Shown: positions 46,020 through 59,225 of the stretch, piece by piece
Layout: every line of letters begins with the position of its first letter
Position numbering within the stretch: the stretch's first letter is position 1
Source: Dermatophagoides farinae
Lineage: Eukaryota > Arthropoda > Arachnida > Sarcoptiformes > Pyroglyphidae
DNA length: 64,000 nucleotides
Assembly: GCF_024713945.1 (NCBI RefSeq)
Contig: NC_134682.1
Coordinates: forward strand, 3,945,001-4,009,000
Direction: 5' to 3'
Notes under the pieces: generated by a model
The model's input: the letters and a program-made list of their open reading frames with translations, nothing else
The model's database searches: none
Told to the model about the DNA's origin: nothing
Program-made: the position numbers and the translations under genes

Positions 46020-48378
46020 ATGAAAATGAAATCAAAAAATTCAAAGAAAAATTACCGCCAAAAAACCGATGATAGTGAAGATGAAATTGAATTACTTAAA
46101 ACTGAAATCAGCCAATTTGATTGGTCCAAATTTAAACGTTTCGAAGATCTACCTGTTTCACGAGCAACAAAACGTGGACTAGCAAAAAATAACTATGTCA
46201 TTCCAACCGATATTCAACAACAATCAATCGGTTATGCTCTCACTGGTAATGATGTACTTGGAGCCGCTAAAACCGGTTCCGGTAAGACTTTAGCATTTTT
46301 GATTCCAACGCTCGAATGTTTGTACCGAAATAGATGGACAGCGTTCGATGGTGTTGGTGCATTGATCATTTCACCTACTCGTGAATTAAGCTATCAAACA
46401 TTTGAAGTATTGAAAAAAATTGGCACCGAACATGATTTTTCGGCTGGATTAATCATCGGTGGTAAAGATTTGAAATTTGAAAGCAAACGTATGGATCGTT
46501 GTAATATAATTGTTTGTACGCCTGGCCGTTTACTACAACATATGGACGAAAATCCACTTTTTAATTGTGACAATTTAAAAATTCTAATTCTAGACGAAGC
46601 TGATCGAATTTTAGATCTTGGATTCGCCAAAACAATGAATGCAATCATTTCTAATCTACCGAAACAACGACAAACATTGTTATACTCGGCAACACAAACC
46701 AAATCGATCAAAGATCTTGCCAAATTGAGCCTCAAAGATCCTGTTTATGTTTCATCACATGAACATGAAAAACATTCTACACCGGATAATTTGACACAAA
46801 GTTATATCGTTTGTCCGATTGAGGTAAGATTTTTTTTTTAAAAAAAAAGCTCTAGATTTTATTTTAACTTTTTTCCGTGTTAAAATTCAGGATAAAATCA
46901 ATATGTTATGGTCTTTTATTCGACAACATACGAAACATAAAATTATCATATTCATGTCCACTTGTAAACAGGCGAAATTTATTTATGAATTATTTTGTCA
47001 ACTTCGTCCTGGAATTCCATTGCTTGCACTTTATGGTACATTACATCAGTTAAAACGTATGGCAATCTATGATAAATTCTGTGAATCTTCGAGAATTGTT
47101 TTGTTTGCAACTGATATTGCTGCACGTGGTTTAGATTTTCCTGCCGTTAATTGGGTAGTTCAATTGGACTGTCCAGAAGATACAAACATCTACATACATC
47201 GAGTTGGCCGTACAGCTCGTTTCGAAAGAAATGGAGAATCATTATTAGTGTTGGCGCCCAGCGAAGAACAATCTATGGTCGAACAATTGGAACAAAAAAA
47301 AGTACCAATAGAAAAAATTCAAGTAAATCCACAGAAATTGTTTTCGATTCAAAGAAAAACCGAAGCATTATTGGCCAAACATGTGTCTCTAAAAGAATCA
47401 GCTCAACGTGCATTCAAAGCCTATTTAAAATCGGTGTTCATGATGAAAGACAAAAGTGTATTTAATTATGAAATGCTTGATGTTGAATTATTTGCACGAT
47501 CATTAGGATTATTGACAGCGCCACGAGTTCGATTCATCGAACGTAAAATGGCTGCTCATGCGAAGAATCAGCCTCCAGTCAAGAATATCGAGATCAAACA
47601 GAATCATGCTGTAACGATAAACGAACAAAATGATGATGATGGCGACAGTGATTTTGATGATTTATTTCAAGTGAAAAAATATGAATTTCAAGATAACAAT
47701 GATGAAATGGTACACGTGGATCTAAATCAATCAAAAAGAAAAAAACAGCTTACGAGAGCTGCCGTTTCGAAACGATTGTTGAAGAAAAATATTCCATTGA
47801 ATTCAAAAATAAAATTCGATGATGACTGTAATGCCATACAGGAAGGCATACCACGAAAACAAACATCAGAATTGACGAAAAAATTAGATGAAATTGAATC
47901 TGGTATTGATATTGAATTAGCTAAACAGATCATGAAAGAAGAAGATATTATTGATAAAAAATTGTATCGGGATTTGATCAAAGAGAAACATTTGACTAAA
48001 AAATTGAAAATGAAAGAAAAAAAGAAATCAGTGAAATCAAATGAAAATGATGATGAAGATGAAGCTGATGAGGAATATCTTGAAAACGAAGACGTATACG
48101 ATGATGATGATGATGATGAGGATGAAATTGTTACAAAGCAATACATTGATGCTTTGCCCGATCCAGACATAGTATTTGGTGACAAAGATTCTGAAATCGA
48201 AGATACAGACAATCATTCTGAAGACAAAGATGATGATGATGAACGACCAGTACAAACGACTAAACGGAAAAAATTTCATAAACCAATTTCATCAAAGAAA
48301 CAAAAATCTAATCAATATAATGATGGTGAAAATTTAGAATATTTTGAACAAATTGCACAACAATTACTTGATGTTTGA
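46020..48378 (+). CDS. DDX10: DEAD-box RNA helicase DDX10 (Dbp4)
   Basis: Nucleolar ATP-dependent RNA helicase needed for U14 snoRNA release and 18S rRNA maturation in yeast. Exons 46020-46823 and 46891-48378 join in phase 0 to 763 aa (human 875). Motifs in order: Q motif (PTDIQQQSI), Walker [18 protein letters not shown] ([14 protein letters not shown]), SAT (YSATQT), then RecA2 with [13 protein letters not shown] and HRVGRTAR. The segment [14 protein letters not shown] and the DUF4217-type region ([24 protein letters not shown]) distinguish DDX10 from other DEAD helicases. The C-terminus is acidic and Lys-rich, as in the family. Start: ATG at 46020; the upstream in-frame stretch has no better ATG. 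AATAAA is at 48420-48425. Convergent with ABCF3. Confidence 0.95.
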
Positions 48379-48379
48379 T

Positions 48380-48425
48380 TTTATTCATTGATTTTTTTTT
48401 TGTATTTTTGTTAAAATATAATAAA
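48380..48425. terminator. Overlapping polyadenylation signals of DDX10 and ABCF3
   Basis: The two convergent stop codons (48378 and 48449) are only 68 bp apart. DDX10 has AATAAA at 48420-48425 on the plus strand. The ABCF3 signal on the minus strand is at 48385-48380, two bases from the DDX10 stop, so ABCF3 cleavage 10-30 nt beyond it would fall inside the DDX10 coding region and the mature mRNAs should overlap in antisense. Confidence 0.6.
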
Positions 48426-48446
48426 AAAAACAAATTAAAAAAAATA

Positions 48447-50668
48447 TTAAGCAATTTCTTGTAGTTCCTTATTGATTATCTCTTTGTATTCTTCAAATCC
48501 ACCTTTTAGACATTTGATTGTTCCATCACTACAATGCCATAATTCTTGGCAAACTTTTTGTATCATATTTTGATCATGAGTAACGAGTATAACACCACCA
48601 CTGAATTCATTCAATGCTTTGGCCAGTGCTTCCACTGTTTCGACATCCAAATGATTAGTAGGTTCGTCCATGATGAATAAATGTGGACTAAATGATGAAT
48701 GAATGAATGAGAAATTTTTCATGAAAAAAACTCAACATAAAAACATGTGGTAAAACTTACTTTGTCAATGTCATAGCTGCAAAAGCAACACGAGATTTTT
48801 GTCCACCGGATAATGATTGTAGTGATTGTAAACTAAGATCACCAGTAATACCGAAACCGCCTAGATATTTTCGATAATGTTCAGCTGATTTTCCAGGCTG
48901 TTGTGTGGCCATAAATTGTAATGGACTTTGATTCATTGGTAATTGATCCACATGATGTTGAGTAAAATAACCGATGGATAGATTACGATGTGAATGCCGT
49001 ATACCGGTTGTTGGATTCAAATCACCAATCAATAATTTAAGCAAAGTTGTCTTACCCGATCCATTATCACCGACGATACAGATACGTGATTGTAGATTGG
49101 CATTCAGGTTGACATTCTTTAGAATAGTTCGGCCAGATTGATAGGCAAAATTTACTTCGCTCAATTCGAGAATCGGTGGTGATAAACTTTCTGGCTGTGG
49201 CAACTTGAACACGACTACAGATTCTTTTTCAACTTGGTCGACAATTTTTAATTTATCTAATGTTTTAATTCGACTTTGTACCAATGATGCTCTTTTGCTA
49301 TTATAACGGAAACGATCAATAAATTCTTGTGTATGTTTAATGTACATCTGTTGTGATTCGTATTCACGTTCTTGATTTTTAAGTTTTTCAGTCATAGCTG
49401 TCATGAACGATTCATATGTTCCTTGATAGCAATCGATTTTTCGGGAATGAAAATGAAGTATTTGCGTCGGTACTTCTGAAAGGAATTTTCGATCATGTGA
49501 CACGACTAATAATGTCGATGTCCAATGATTAACAAGATAATTGGTAAGCCAAATAATGGCCTTCATGTCCAACATGTTGGTAGGTTCATCCAGCAACAGA
49601 AGATCCGGTTTTGAAAACAGAGCTCTTGCCAATGCTAAACGCATTCGCCAACCACCGGAAAATGTTTTTGTTGCATTTTTTTGCATTTCATGTGTGAAAC
49701 CTAAACCTAATAGAATGGTAGCAGCTTTAGCTGGAGCTTTGTCAGCTTCAATAGCGGTTAATTCTTGATAGATTTCATTTAATTGTTCAGTTTCCTTATC
49801 GGTTAGTGATGATTTTTGTGACAAGATTTTTTCACGTTCAAGAAGATCTCTGCGAACAGTATCACATTCAAGGACAGAATCCAATGCTGTTCGTATCATC
49901 ACCAACTACTTCTTGTTCTACGTGTAATATTCGAATATGTGATGGAATGACCAATTGACCGGTGGATATCATTTTCAACAGCGTAGATTTACCGATACCA
50001 TTACGACCACAAAGTCCATATCGTTCGCCATAATTCAATGATAGGTTAGCACCTTGCAATAACACATGACTGCCAAATGAAATGTCGAAATTTTCAATTT
50101 TAATATCTTTGGTTCGATTTGTTCCAGCCTCTTCTTGTCGATTAGCTTTCTTTGACAATGATTGTGAAGCCGATGCCTGTACATTCGAAGCAGTTGTATT
50201 GGTATCAGCTGTAGATGGACCAACACCATCACGTCGTTCTGCTTTTTGTTTAAGTTTTTCTTCGGCTTTTCGAAGTTTGTTCTGGTCAACTTTGGATTCA
50301 ACTTCTTTACCACTTGTCCAGATAGATTTCCATTCTTCTTCTTTATCATCATCGACCGTTGAACCAATGTGTATAGGCCGGCTAAGTCTAATATCATCAC
50401 CATCCTCATTGTCTTGTTCATTGTTAGCACGAATTATATCGAATAATTTATCACACATAACCTGACATAAATTTTCCGGTGATTTAGGTGGATTTGGATT
50501 GAATGCATCATTAAAACATGAGATGAAAATTTCACCTACTGCTTCTTTGATATCATTTGTCGAAGCAAACGTATCGGATGTTAGTACACCAGTAATATAG
50601 TCGGATAATTGTTGATCAATATCGGGTATTTGTGCTTGTACAATGCTTAAGATTTCGGTTGCAGCCAT
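48447..50668 (-). CDS. ABCF3: ABCF3 translation-factor ATPase, with an apparent frameshift
   Basis: Soluble twin-cassette ABCF ATPase (yeast Gcn20 relative), tied to ribosome and Gcn2 regulation rather than transport. Exon 1 is 50668-48761 and exon 2 is 48687-48447; about 715 aa (human 709). The N-terminal domain (MAATEILSIVQAQIPDIDQQL) is typical of ABCF3. Cassette 1: GRNGIGKST, FSGGWRMRLALARAL, LLLLDEPTNMLD. Cassette 2: GDNGSGKTT, LSGGQKSRVAFA, LFIMDEPTNHLD. The reading frame breaks between EVVGDDT and TALDSVLECDT: one extra A in ACGAACAGCA (plus-strand T at 49890-49891) shifts the frame, and dropping it gives the expected family sequence. All motifs on both sides are intact, so a sequencing or assembly indel is more likely than a dead gene. 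Confidence 0.92.
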
Positions 50669-50939
50669 TTTTTTGTAATTTTAAAAATTAAAAACTTATT
50701 ATACCGAGAAAAAAACTAAACAAAATAATGATTTTAAAAAAATAAAAAAAATTGTATACACAAATTCGTGCACGTTGCATCGATCGGCTACATTGACCGA
50801 AATTGATTCGATTGAGTTTCAATAGTTTTTTAAATTTTAATCCGCGCATTTTCAAAATATTTTGCATTTTAATATATTCATGAATTAAACGTTTATTTTA
50901 TTTTATTCAATAGGAACAGAAAAAAAGATAATAATGATT

Positions 50940-53747
50940 TCAAATCCAATGATTCATATTAATTGATGGTAATTGATTGCATCGTAATTTTGGATTGCTA
51001 TTTTTGGAATGAAACGTTTAAATGAGTAAATGGTAAACAAAACAAATCGACTTGGCCAATCATTTCAGTTTCACTTACCTGGCCGATGGAATTAACAATG
51101 CAAATTTTTGCATAATACCAACATCACTATTATCGCAAAGAATTTTGGCTAATGAAATCTTTTTTATTTCAGCCAATTGTCCAGGAGTGAATGATGTTTC
51201 CATGCCACCATTTTCATACCAGAATCGATCACCTTCTTTGATACGTCGAAATTGTTCACCAATAATACAGGCAAATGTTGGACCAACAATAGCACCAGGT
51301 AGAATCTGTTCAGATGTACCGGCAATAAATAGATCAACATCTTCCACTTGTTTATATAAATGGCTAAGAACATCAGCCACTGCTGGATTCGATAACACAG
51401 TACGAAGATCGGTGAATGATTTGATTTTCGAAAGGCCACAAACTTCACGATATTTAACATAACTTTGAATACCATGATCACGACCACGTTGTATGTTCAA
51501 TGCAACTATATCAAGACCAAATCGTTTACCAGGTGCTTGAAACAAATGATTGGTTACATCTCTTGAGAAAAAATTATCAACTAAAAACCAATGAGTAAAA
51601 TGAAATAATTAATTGTTTGAGAAATATCAATTAATAGACTTACAATTTTTCATTCCTTGTCCAGTTAAACCGGCTATTCGCATATCATAAACACCATCTT
51701 GATACAACAATGATGGATTGGCAAATACATCTCTCAATGAAATCTGTGCAACAATCTGATTTTCCGGTGTATTTAGATTCAATATACCATGTACTAATGA
51801 ATGTAATCTATATGCAGCCGTACTGAATTCATTCAAAATGGTAGCATCTACTGCTTGATTATAGGAATCACTGTAACCATCATGTATTCTTAATCCAAAA
51901 TGTTCAATTGTTTTTGGTCCAAGAATTAGTGGCAACATTTCATTATAGATAATGTGCTGTAATTCTGCAATAATAATTCGTTTGGTTTCTTGAAATATCG
52001 TCTCATCATTCCATTGTGGATGCATGTTTTGCAATATGGTTGCAATTCGATTATGTTCACGTAAGAAAACTGTATGCAAAACGACTAGATCAATGACTTC
52101 GTTTGCACGAATATCACCAGCCAAAAAACAACTCATATTAGCTGTTTCAGGAATCTGACAATTTACTTCATTTCGATTTGAAGTGGTCGGCGGAAATGGT
52201 TTATGATTCAACATGGTTACTTTCATTAATCCACCTTGAAATTGTCGAAGTCGTGATTCTTGTTTCAATGATGGTCCATAAATGTTATTGCCATCAATGT
52301 ATGATGATAATTGATTTAGCTGTTCACGTGGTCCAAATTTACATTTAGGATTTACAGCCGGTGCTGATCGTACGAAATTTATACATGTCTGTGATTCAGC
52401 CCGTAAGAAAAAATCATCCGATGGAACTGGAATAACAAAACAAGCTGGATGTAAAAGTTTCGGATTTTGACGTACTTTTTCATCACAACAGCTTATACGT
52501 TTGTTATCATGAGCTGATTCGAAAAATGAAAGAAAAAAAATTTAACTTTTACTCAATTATGCCATCATTAAATACTTACTTCGAGTAATAGCCGTACGAG
52601 TAATATCATGATCAATAAATTGACCAAATTGCATCAACATTGTTGAATAGAAATCATTTTCAAGCTGTGATTCTGGTGAAATACTCATTGAAATTTGTCG
52701 AGAATTTGGTAGTTCATTGCCATCCATAGCACGTCTTGGTTCATTGAAACGATCACCATAATCTGGTGATAATAATCGACTAAACGTACTGACAGCTTTT
52801 CCTTGATTTGTATAGATAAGATTATTGCATGTACCATCTGGATTTCTATATCGAATATTTTGACAAACAGCATTTGATTCACAAATACCTGCCAATGAAG
52901 AAACATCTCGAATATTCATATTACTTGATTGTATATCATCGAGAGACATGTTTTGGCTGTCAGAAAAAAAGAGCACAATTAAAATATGAAATTTTAAACG
53001 AAAAAAAAAAAATATCACCACTAACCTTTTAGCAAAGCTAATAAACGTTTCCAATGCTTGAATGGCATCATTCATTTCTTTCAATGATAATTGATTACCA
53101 CCGAAAAAATTTTGATGAGAAAATTCTTGTGTACCACTTTTTGGTTCAAGATCATTTCGTCGTAATTCATCTTCAAGTGATACAAGATCCTTGATTATTT
53201 GATTGGCTTCATTTGAATTGAAATCGGCTAAATTAACATTTCTTGTGGAACTTTCTGCCACTATTGTTGGGCTAAATGTATTTGTGACCACAGGAAATCG
53301 GCTAGTTTGTGGCAAACTAATGCCGACTTTATCACCATTATTATTATTATTATTATGGCAACAAACACCGGTAAAACCATTAGTCATTGAACAGAATTTC
53401 GGTGGTGAAGATGTTTTCCGTGAACAATTGTAATAAAATTGACATGTACCAACTGTACATTCACTTCGACCAAATGAAAATGAACGTGAATCAATTGGTG
53501 TGCTTACCGAACTTGATCGTAGCAATGGTACCTTACGAAGCTGTGCATTATTCTGAACATTCGATGTTATTTGTTTTGGTGTACGATGTACAAAGTTCAC
53601 AATTGTTGATCGACTTCTTGTAATAGATGGCAAACGATGTGTAAATTGAAATGTATGTTGTGAATTACATGATGATATTGATAATGTAAACAATATGGAT
53701 ACGAAAATTGACCGGTAAATAAATGATAATTTCATCATTGTAATCAT
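50940..53747 (-). CDS. Secreted animal haem peroxidase with N-terminal clip-like module
   Basis: Animal (XPO) haem peroxidase of the chorion peroxidase/Curly Su type. Exons 53747-53026, 52956-52580, 52513-51644, 51580-51079 and 50997-50940 join in phase to 842 aa. A signal peptide (FIYRSIFVSILFTLSISSC) is followed by a six-Cys clip-like module (about 53468-53360; CTVGTCQFYYNC ... GVCC). The catalytic domain has the distal His in QFGQFIDHD, calcium-loop SYIDGNNIYG, GDIRANEV...REHNR, the proximal His in AAYRLHSLV, and the NIQRGRDHGI motif. The last exon is short and adds a C-terminus with NPKLRCNQLP and a late Trp, as in family members. The donor AG|GTAAGT before it contains an in-frame TAA. 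AATAAA copies at 50907-50892 support the 3' end. Likely extracellular oxidation, for example cuticle or eggshell cross-linking (inferred). Confidence 0.92.
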
Positions 53748-54554
53748 AATCAATCCACAATCAAGATCGAGATGATTGAAAACACGTTTTTTTCCACTTT
53801 ATATCCAAAAATCAAACGATCGTTTACAACCTGTGTGAATATTGAATGAACAAGATTCATTCAAATCTTACGATTCTACACCATATAATAATAATATATT
53901 AATCTCAAACAGGATTCTTCAAAGATTAAAATATGCGCGCGCACCATGCATAAAGAGATGAAAAATCATATATATCATTCTTCAAGGTTAAATTCTGTAT
54001 GTTTCAAGATTATTATCAGAAAAAAATGATGATGATCGTTTTTTTGTGATAATAACTGTAGCAATGTTGTACCATTATTATATTGTTTGGATTTTTTCCA
54101 GGGAAATTTTTTTTTTCTCTTATCACATCATTTCACAAGAAAATTAAAAATGATTTTGTTTTCCACGAACACTTGTGAACAAAAAAAAATTGTGATTCGA
54201 ACAACACTGTATTGTGTACTACCGATTCAATGATATTAATGTTTTGTTTTTTCTTCATCCAAAAAAAAAAAACAAAAATACCCAACAACAATGACCAACG
54301 ATAATTATGATAAATTAATAACAATTTCATTTATTGAATATATAATATTAACAATCTATACATCTAAATAAATACACTATGAATTATTATTATTCGATAT
54401 TCATATATACTTAATAATCATCAATAATTATATTGGCTATCCGATCGATCGATCGATCGCTGTTATCATTCATGTAAAACTACAGAAAAGTTGGGTGTGT
54501 CTTTTATAGAATTAAATCATCATCATCATTCAAAGAAGTGTATACATTGTGTGC

Positions 54555-54594
<40 letters not shown>

Positions 54595-54605
54595 AGAATT
54601 CAACA
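53748..54605. other. Intergenic, peroxidase promoter side
   Basis: No gene recognised. Contains an ATCG repeat near 54445-54459 and a GA array at about 54558-54587. It should hold the peroxidase promoter and the guanylate cyclase 3' UTR (minus-strand AATAAA near 54335). Confidence 0.5.
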
Positions 54606-57600
54606 TTATTCAATATTAGCTATTGATTCACTGATTGGTATATTTGTATTTGTATTATTATTGTTATGATCATTGAATGATGAATATTCAGTACGATGTT
54701 TTGCTGATTGTCGAAATTCATCCTGTATTGGTACATCTTTTTCAAGTTCATTGAACGATGATTGATTTCCTATAGATGATGTCTGCTGTGAACCAATACT
54801 ACCAACACCACCAACACCACCAGCACGTCGACCACTTTCCAACCAATAGGTAACCATTACTCCTTTTCCCTTTTTTTTATATTTGTTCAAATTGAAAATG
54901 AAAGTAATTAATCATCAATGGAACAAAAAATTCATGATTTTCATCATCTATAGATTTTACCTTGACTTCAACTTCACCTCTTGGTATAATAGTAAAACAG
55001 CCAAATGTGTCTAATAATTTTTTCGTATTTTCCGAAATATGAATTCTTTGTGGTTCACCTATGAAATATGATTAGATAAGAATGATGAATCATATTTTTT
55101 TTGAAAATAATTATGTCCATTATCCACTTGCCATGAGTTTCCATTCGTGATGCTGTGTTGACTGTATCACCAAAAAGGCAATATTTAGGCATCTTTAATC
55201 CGACTACGCCAGCAACACATGGACCACTATGAATGCCAATTCTAATTTGCAAACGTTTTTTAGGCGAATGTCGAATCTTGAATCCAGATACGGCTTTTTT
55301 CAAATTCAATGCCAACATTGCAATCTCTTTGGCATGATCATTGCCATTACGAATAGGAAGACCTGATGCAACCATATAAGCATCACCGATTGTTTCCACT
55401 TTATAAACATCATGTATATCGATGATTGCATCAAAACAGGTATATAAATCATTCAATAAATCAACCACTTGTAATGGTGATGATTCGGCCGATAGCAATG
55501 TAAAGCCAACAATATCGGAAAAAAATATGGTAACTGATTCGAATGATTCGGGCTTTACATGTGATCCTCTTTTCAATTCTTCAGCAATGAATCGTGGTAG
55601 TAGTTGATAAAGTAATTCTTCGGTTTTCTGTTTCTCTTCAATGACCGATTGAGTCTTTTCTTCGACAATTCGTTCAAGATTCTGTGAATATTGTTCCATA
55701 CGATTCAATAAATTATCTAGGAAATTTCTCGATGATATTCCTCGTGTAATACGACGCAATTTTTGTTTGATAACAATGAAATCCGGTCGATTATTTGGAT
55801 GTTCATCCCAACATTCTTGCATTAGTGTAAGTAATTCTTTTGAAGCTTCATCTGGAGCCACTTCTGGTCTAAATGGTGGCACTGTACCCATTCGAACTCT
55901 ATCAAGTATTTCATCTGGTTGATAGGTTTTTTTCTTTCTACCCAATCGTTCCAATGATTCGAATGGAGGTGATCTAGTAATAATTTCTTGCAATATAATC
56001 GCGAATGCATAAATATCGCCTTTTTTCGAACCCGAATTCAGTGGATCCTTAGAACGCAAATGCTCTGGAGCAGTCCAAAAAAGAGCTTTTGAATTAAGAT
56101 CATGTTCACGAGTTATTTGAGCATGTAACGTACGAAGACCATAATCGGTAATTTTCACCATAAAACGACCATCTACAACACAATTGGTCGATTTTAAATG
56201 GCCATGATATTCAAGTGTACTATTCTGTAAGAATAACATTCCTTCAACAATATCGGTCATCATTGAATATTTAAATGTCCAATCGATTTGTATTTTTTCC
56301 GTTTCCAATAAATCATGTAAACTACCTCGAATCATTAGTTCATTAACGACACCATAATTTGGTTCATCCGGACAAATTCCAATAAATCGAGTAAGGTTTT
56401 CATGTGTAAGATCTCGCATCTGATTTGATTTGAAATTATTACTCATGTCCTATTGTAAATAATGTATTTACCTGTTTGATTTCAACCAACAATTGACGGC
56501 TCATGGCCAATTTTTTTATCTGTAATGGTTTGAATGCAATTTTAAGTCCTTTATAGATTCCAACATGAACTGTATCCAATTCACCGGCTGCACTAAGCAA
56601 TGAATGTCCAATTGAACCGATTCGCAATGATGATGCTTTACCCGATTGATAGCCATCATTATCTGAAGCTAAACTTAATGCTGATTTAGCTCCTGATTTC
56701 GCCTGATTAGGAAATATGATATCTTCATACACGACTCGCCACCAATTATCATTTAAATCTTGTTCCATTTTGATTTTTTTGTAAGCAAAAAACGATATTA
56801 TCAATGTTAATAATATAACCACGAAGAATGTGATCAAAATTGAAGCCCATATTGGAAATCCTTCGTGTTTGATACAATGTGGTGCATCACCCGTAAAACC
56901 ACAATCGGGTACATCTGGTGCTGGACCATATTCTTTGGGCCAATGAATCTCAACGCCAGCAAATTTATCAAATATACGTCTAGCACCAAAATATGTTGCC
57001 ACTGGTCTCATCGTACCGGTTTCTGGATCTAAATCGTTTAATGTATAATCAACTTCACGATCACCATTTTGATTGATTAAAATATCTCCAGTTAATGCTG
57101 CAGTCAATTATCATCAAAAAAAAGTTATAATTTAATAAACAGAATATAAATTTTCAAAGTAAATAAAATACCATCTGGAAACGTTCGATCCCATAATGCT
57201 CCCCGAATTAATGATCTACCATCGGTAACATCGCCACCTTTGGCTAACGTATAATTATATGCCCAAGCATACATGGAAACACAATCATAAAAAGCTGCAA
57301 CAACTGGATTAACATCGTCATGATTTGCCATACGGCCAAATTCTTCGGATGATAATTTTGTAACCTTGTGAACAAAACTAGTGTATTCCGGAGAAACTGG
57401 AACACGAATTGCCATTATCATCAATGATTCATACATTTCTTTGGCAATTTTATTTTTACGATCACCAGCTTTGTACCAGGAAAAATCAGCCGATTCTTTA
57501 TTAGTTTTTAACAATTCAATTCCAAAAAATACGTATTCACCACCACCCATGCCAAGTGAATGTGCCTCAATCATTATATCACGGGTATTTTCACCATTAG

Positions 57601-58593
57601 TGACTAGAATTATTACTAAAAAAAGGGAAAAAATGTGTAAATAGTTTTCGATAAAAAAAATGAATGAATGAATTTACCTCGAGCACTTCGACTAGCTTGC
57701 CGTAACATTTTCTGATAATCGATTGTAACATTGGGTAATTTTCTTTCATATGTGATTGATTCCAGAAAAATTTCATAACCAAATTCAGCTTCTTTGAAAA
57801 TTGATTGCAAACTAATTCTGACTAATTTATTGGCCAATTCTGTTTCATCGACAATCAAAGCAATATGTTGCCATCCATAAACTTGAAATATTTTGAAGAA
57901 AAAATGTGATACACGATCTTTGGTGAAATAGAACAAAAGGTCAGAAAAATTAATCAATTAGAAAAATTCATCATATCAATTTTTTTTGTTGTTGTCTAGG
58001 CACTATGAATTACCCAATGAAAATGAAATTCTGGTTAGTGTGGTGAAAATTTTTTTATAAGAAAATTCATAGCTTATACCACCAGCAGTGAATACTGGTA
58101 CATTCCAATATGAAGCCATACGTGAAACTGGATCCAATGCCAATGAACAGATTGGACCAATAAAAGCGCTTACATGTCCGGTATAATATTTTTCAGCTGC
58201 TAATGCACCTAAAACATTACTTTGACAGATATTATCATCATATACTGGATTTAGATAGAATTGTAAATGTGGATATTTTTTTGCTGCATCTTGTATGGCC
58301 ATTTCCAATGTTGGTTTAAGTATTTCATATGAAATGGGCAATTCATTTTGATTGGAAATCAATAAAACTAAATCGATACGATTAATGGATACAGCTGTAT
58401 GGTCACCACCGATGACCATTGATGATGATGGTAAATCATTACTTTGTCTACGACGTAATATAATGCTGCTATTATTGATGTTGTTGTTGTCATTGTTTCG
58501 TCGATCTTGAGATATTTGGACCGATCGAGTAGTAAGAATCAGATCCAATAGGATGAATAATATTACCACAATATACCACGATGATACGTACAT
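54606..58593 (-). CDS. Receptor guanylate cyclase (natriuretic-peptide-receptor type)
   Basis: Single-pass membrane enzyme that makes cGMP in response to an extracellular ligand. Exons 58593-58014, 57917-57678, 57615-57172, 57097-56472, 56419-55132, 55058-54961 and 54869-54606 join in phase to 1179 aa. Order: signal peptide (residues 1-25), ANF-receptor ligand-binding region ([26 protein letters not shown]), TM helix at about 502-526, a kinase-homology domain with [15 protein letters not shown] where a kinase would have its catalytic Asp (hence pseudokinase), a dimerisation helix ([16 protein letters not shown]) and a cyclase domain from about 916 with FFSDIVGF, the guanine-specifying [11 protein letters not shown] and [13 protein letters not shown] Ser/Asn/Gly-rich tail of about 80 aa follows. 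The intron after METHG uses a GC donor (G|GCAAGT). The ligand cannot be told from sequence. Confidence 0.94.
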
Positions 58594-59225
58594 GTTGTTA
58601 TAAATTCAAAACTAAAATAACCGTAACCAGATAATTTGACCAGTTATAACCGTCCATTTTTTTCGATTTTCAAATGAAACTAGTAGATTATCATCATGAA
58701 ACTTTTGTTTGTTTGTTTTTTTTTTCATTCTTTGTCAAATATTGACAATTTTTGTCACTGGTTAACTTCATTGACACCTTCATTTTACAGTGTATGTGTG
58801 TGTGGGTGTGTGTGTTTGCCTTCTATTTAACACAAATAAAATTGTTTGTTGTGGAAACAAACAATAAAAACTACTAATCAGATTTCATTCAATTCAATGG
58901 TGGTCATCATCATCATCATTGTTATTATTCTTTTTAATAGTTTTCAAACACACAAAATATAATAACATTATCGTTCGATTGAGGATTTTTCTAGAACAAA
59001 TTCATTTTAATTCGCACATTGCAAAATAGAGTATATTTTTTTTTTTTAAAAATTTTGTCACAACAAACAAATTTATTTTGTTTGAATCTTGCAATCAAGC
59101 AATAGAAAAAAAAACAAACCAAAAAAAAAAAAAAATGATAATTATCATCATCAAATTAAAATGGAAACAATTTATTATCATTCATTCATTCATTCATTCA
59201 TCATCATTATTATTGTTTTTTTTTT
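58594..59225. other. Intergenic between guanylate cyclase and sphingosine kinase
   Basis: Both flanking genes are on the minus strand, so this should hold the cyclase promoter and the sphingosine kinase 3' UTR; minus-strand AATAAA is at 59176-59171, 50 nt after the kinase stop. No gene recognised. Confidence 0.55.

Noticed and set aside
49885-49900. Programmed +1 ribosomal frameshift in ABCF3
   Set aside because: No known slippery context or stimulatory element is apparent and ABCF3 is not known to use recoding; a one-base indel explains it better.
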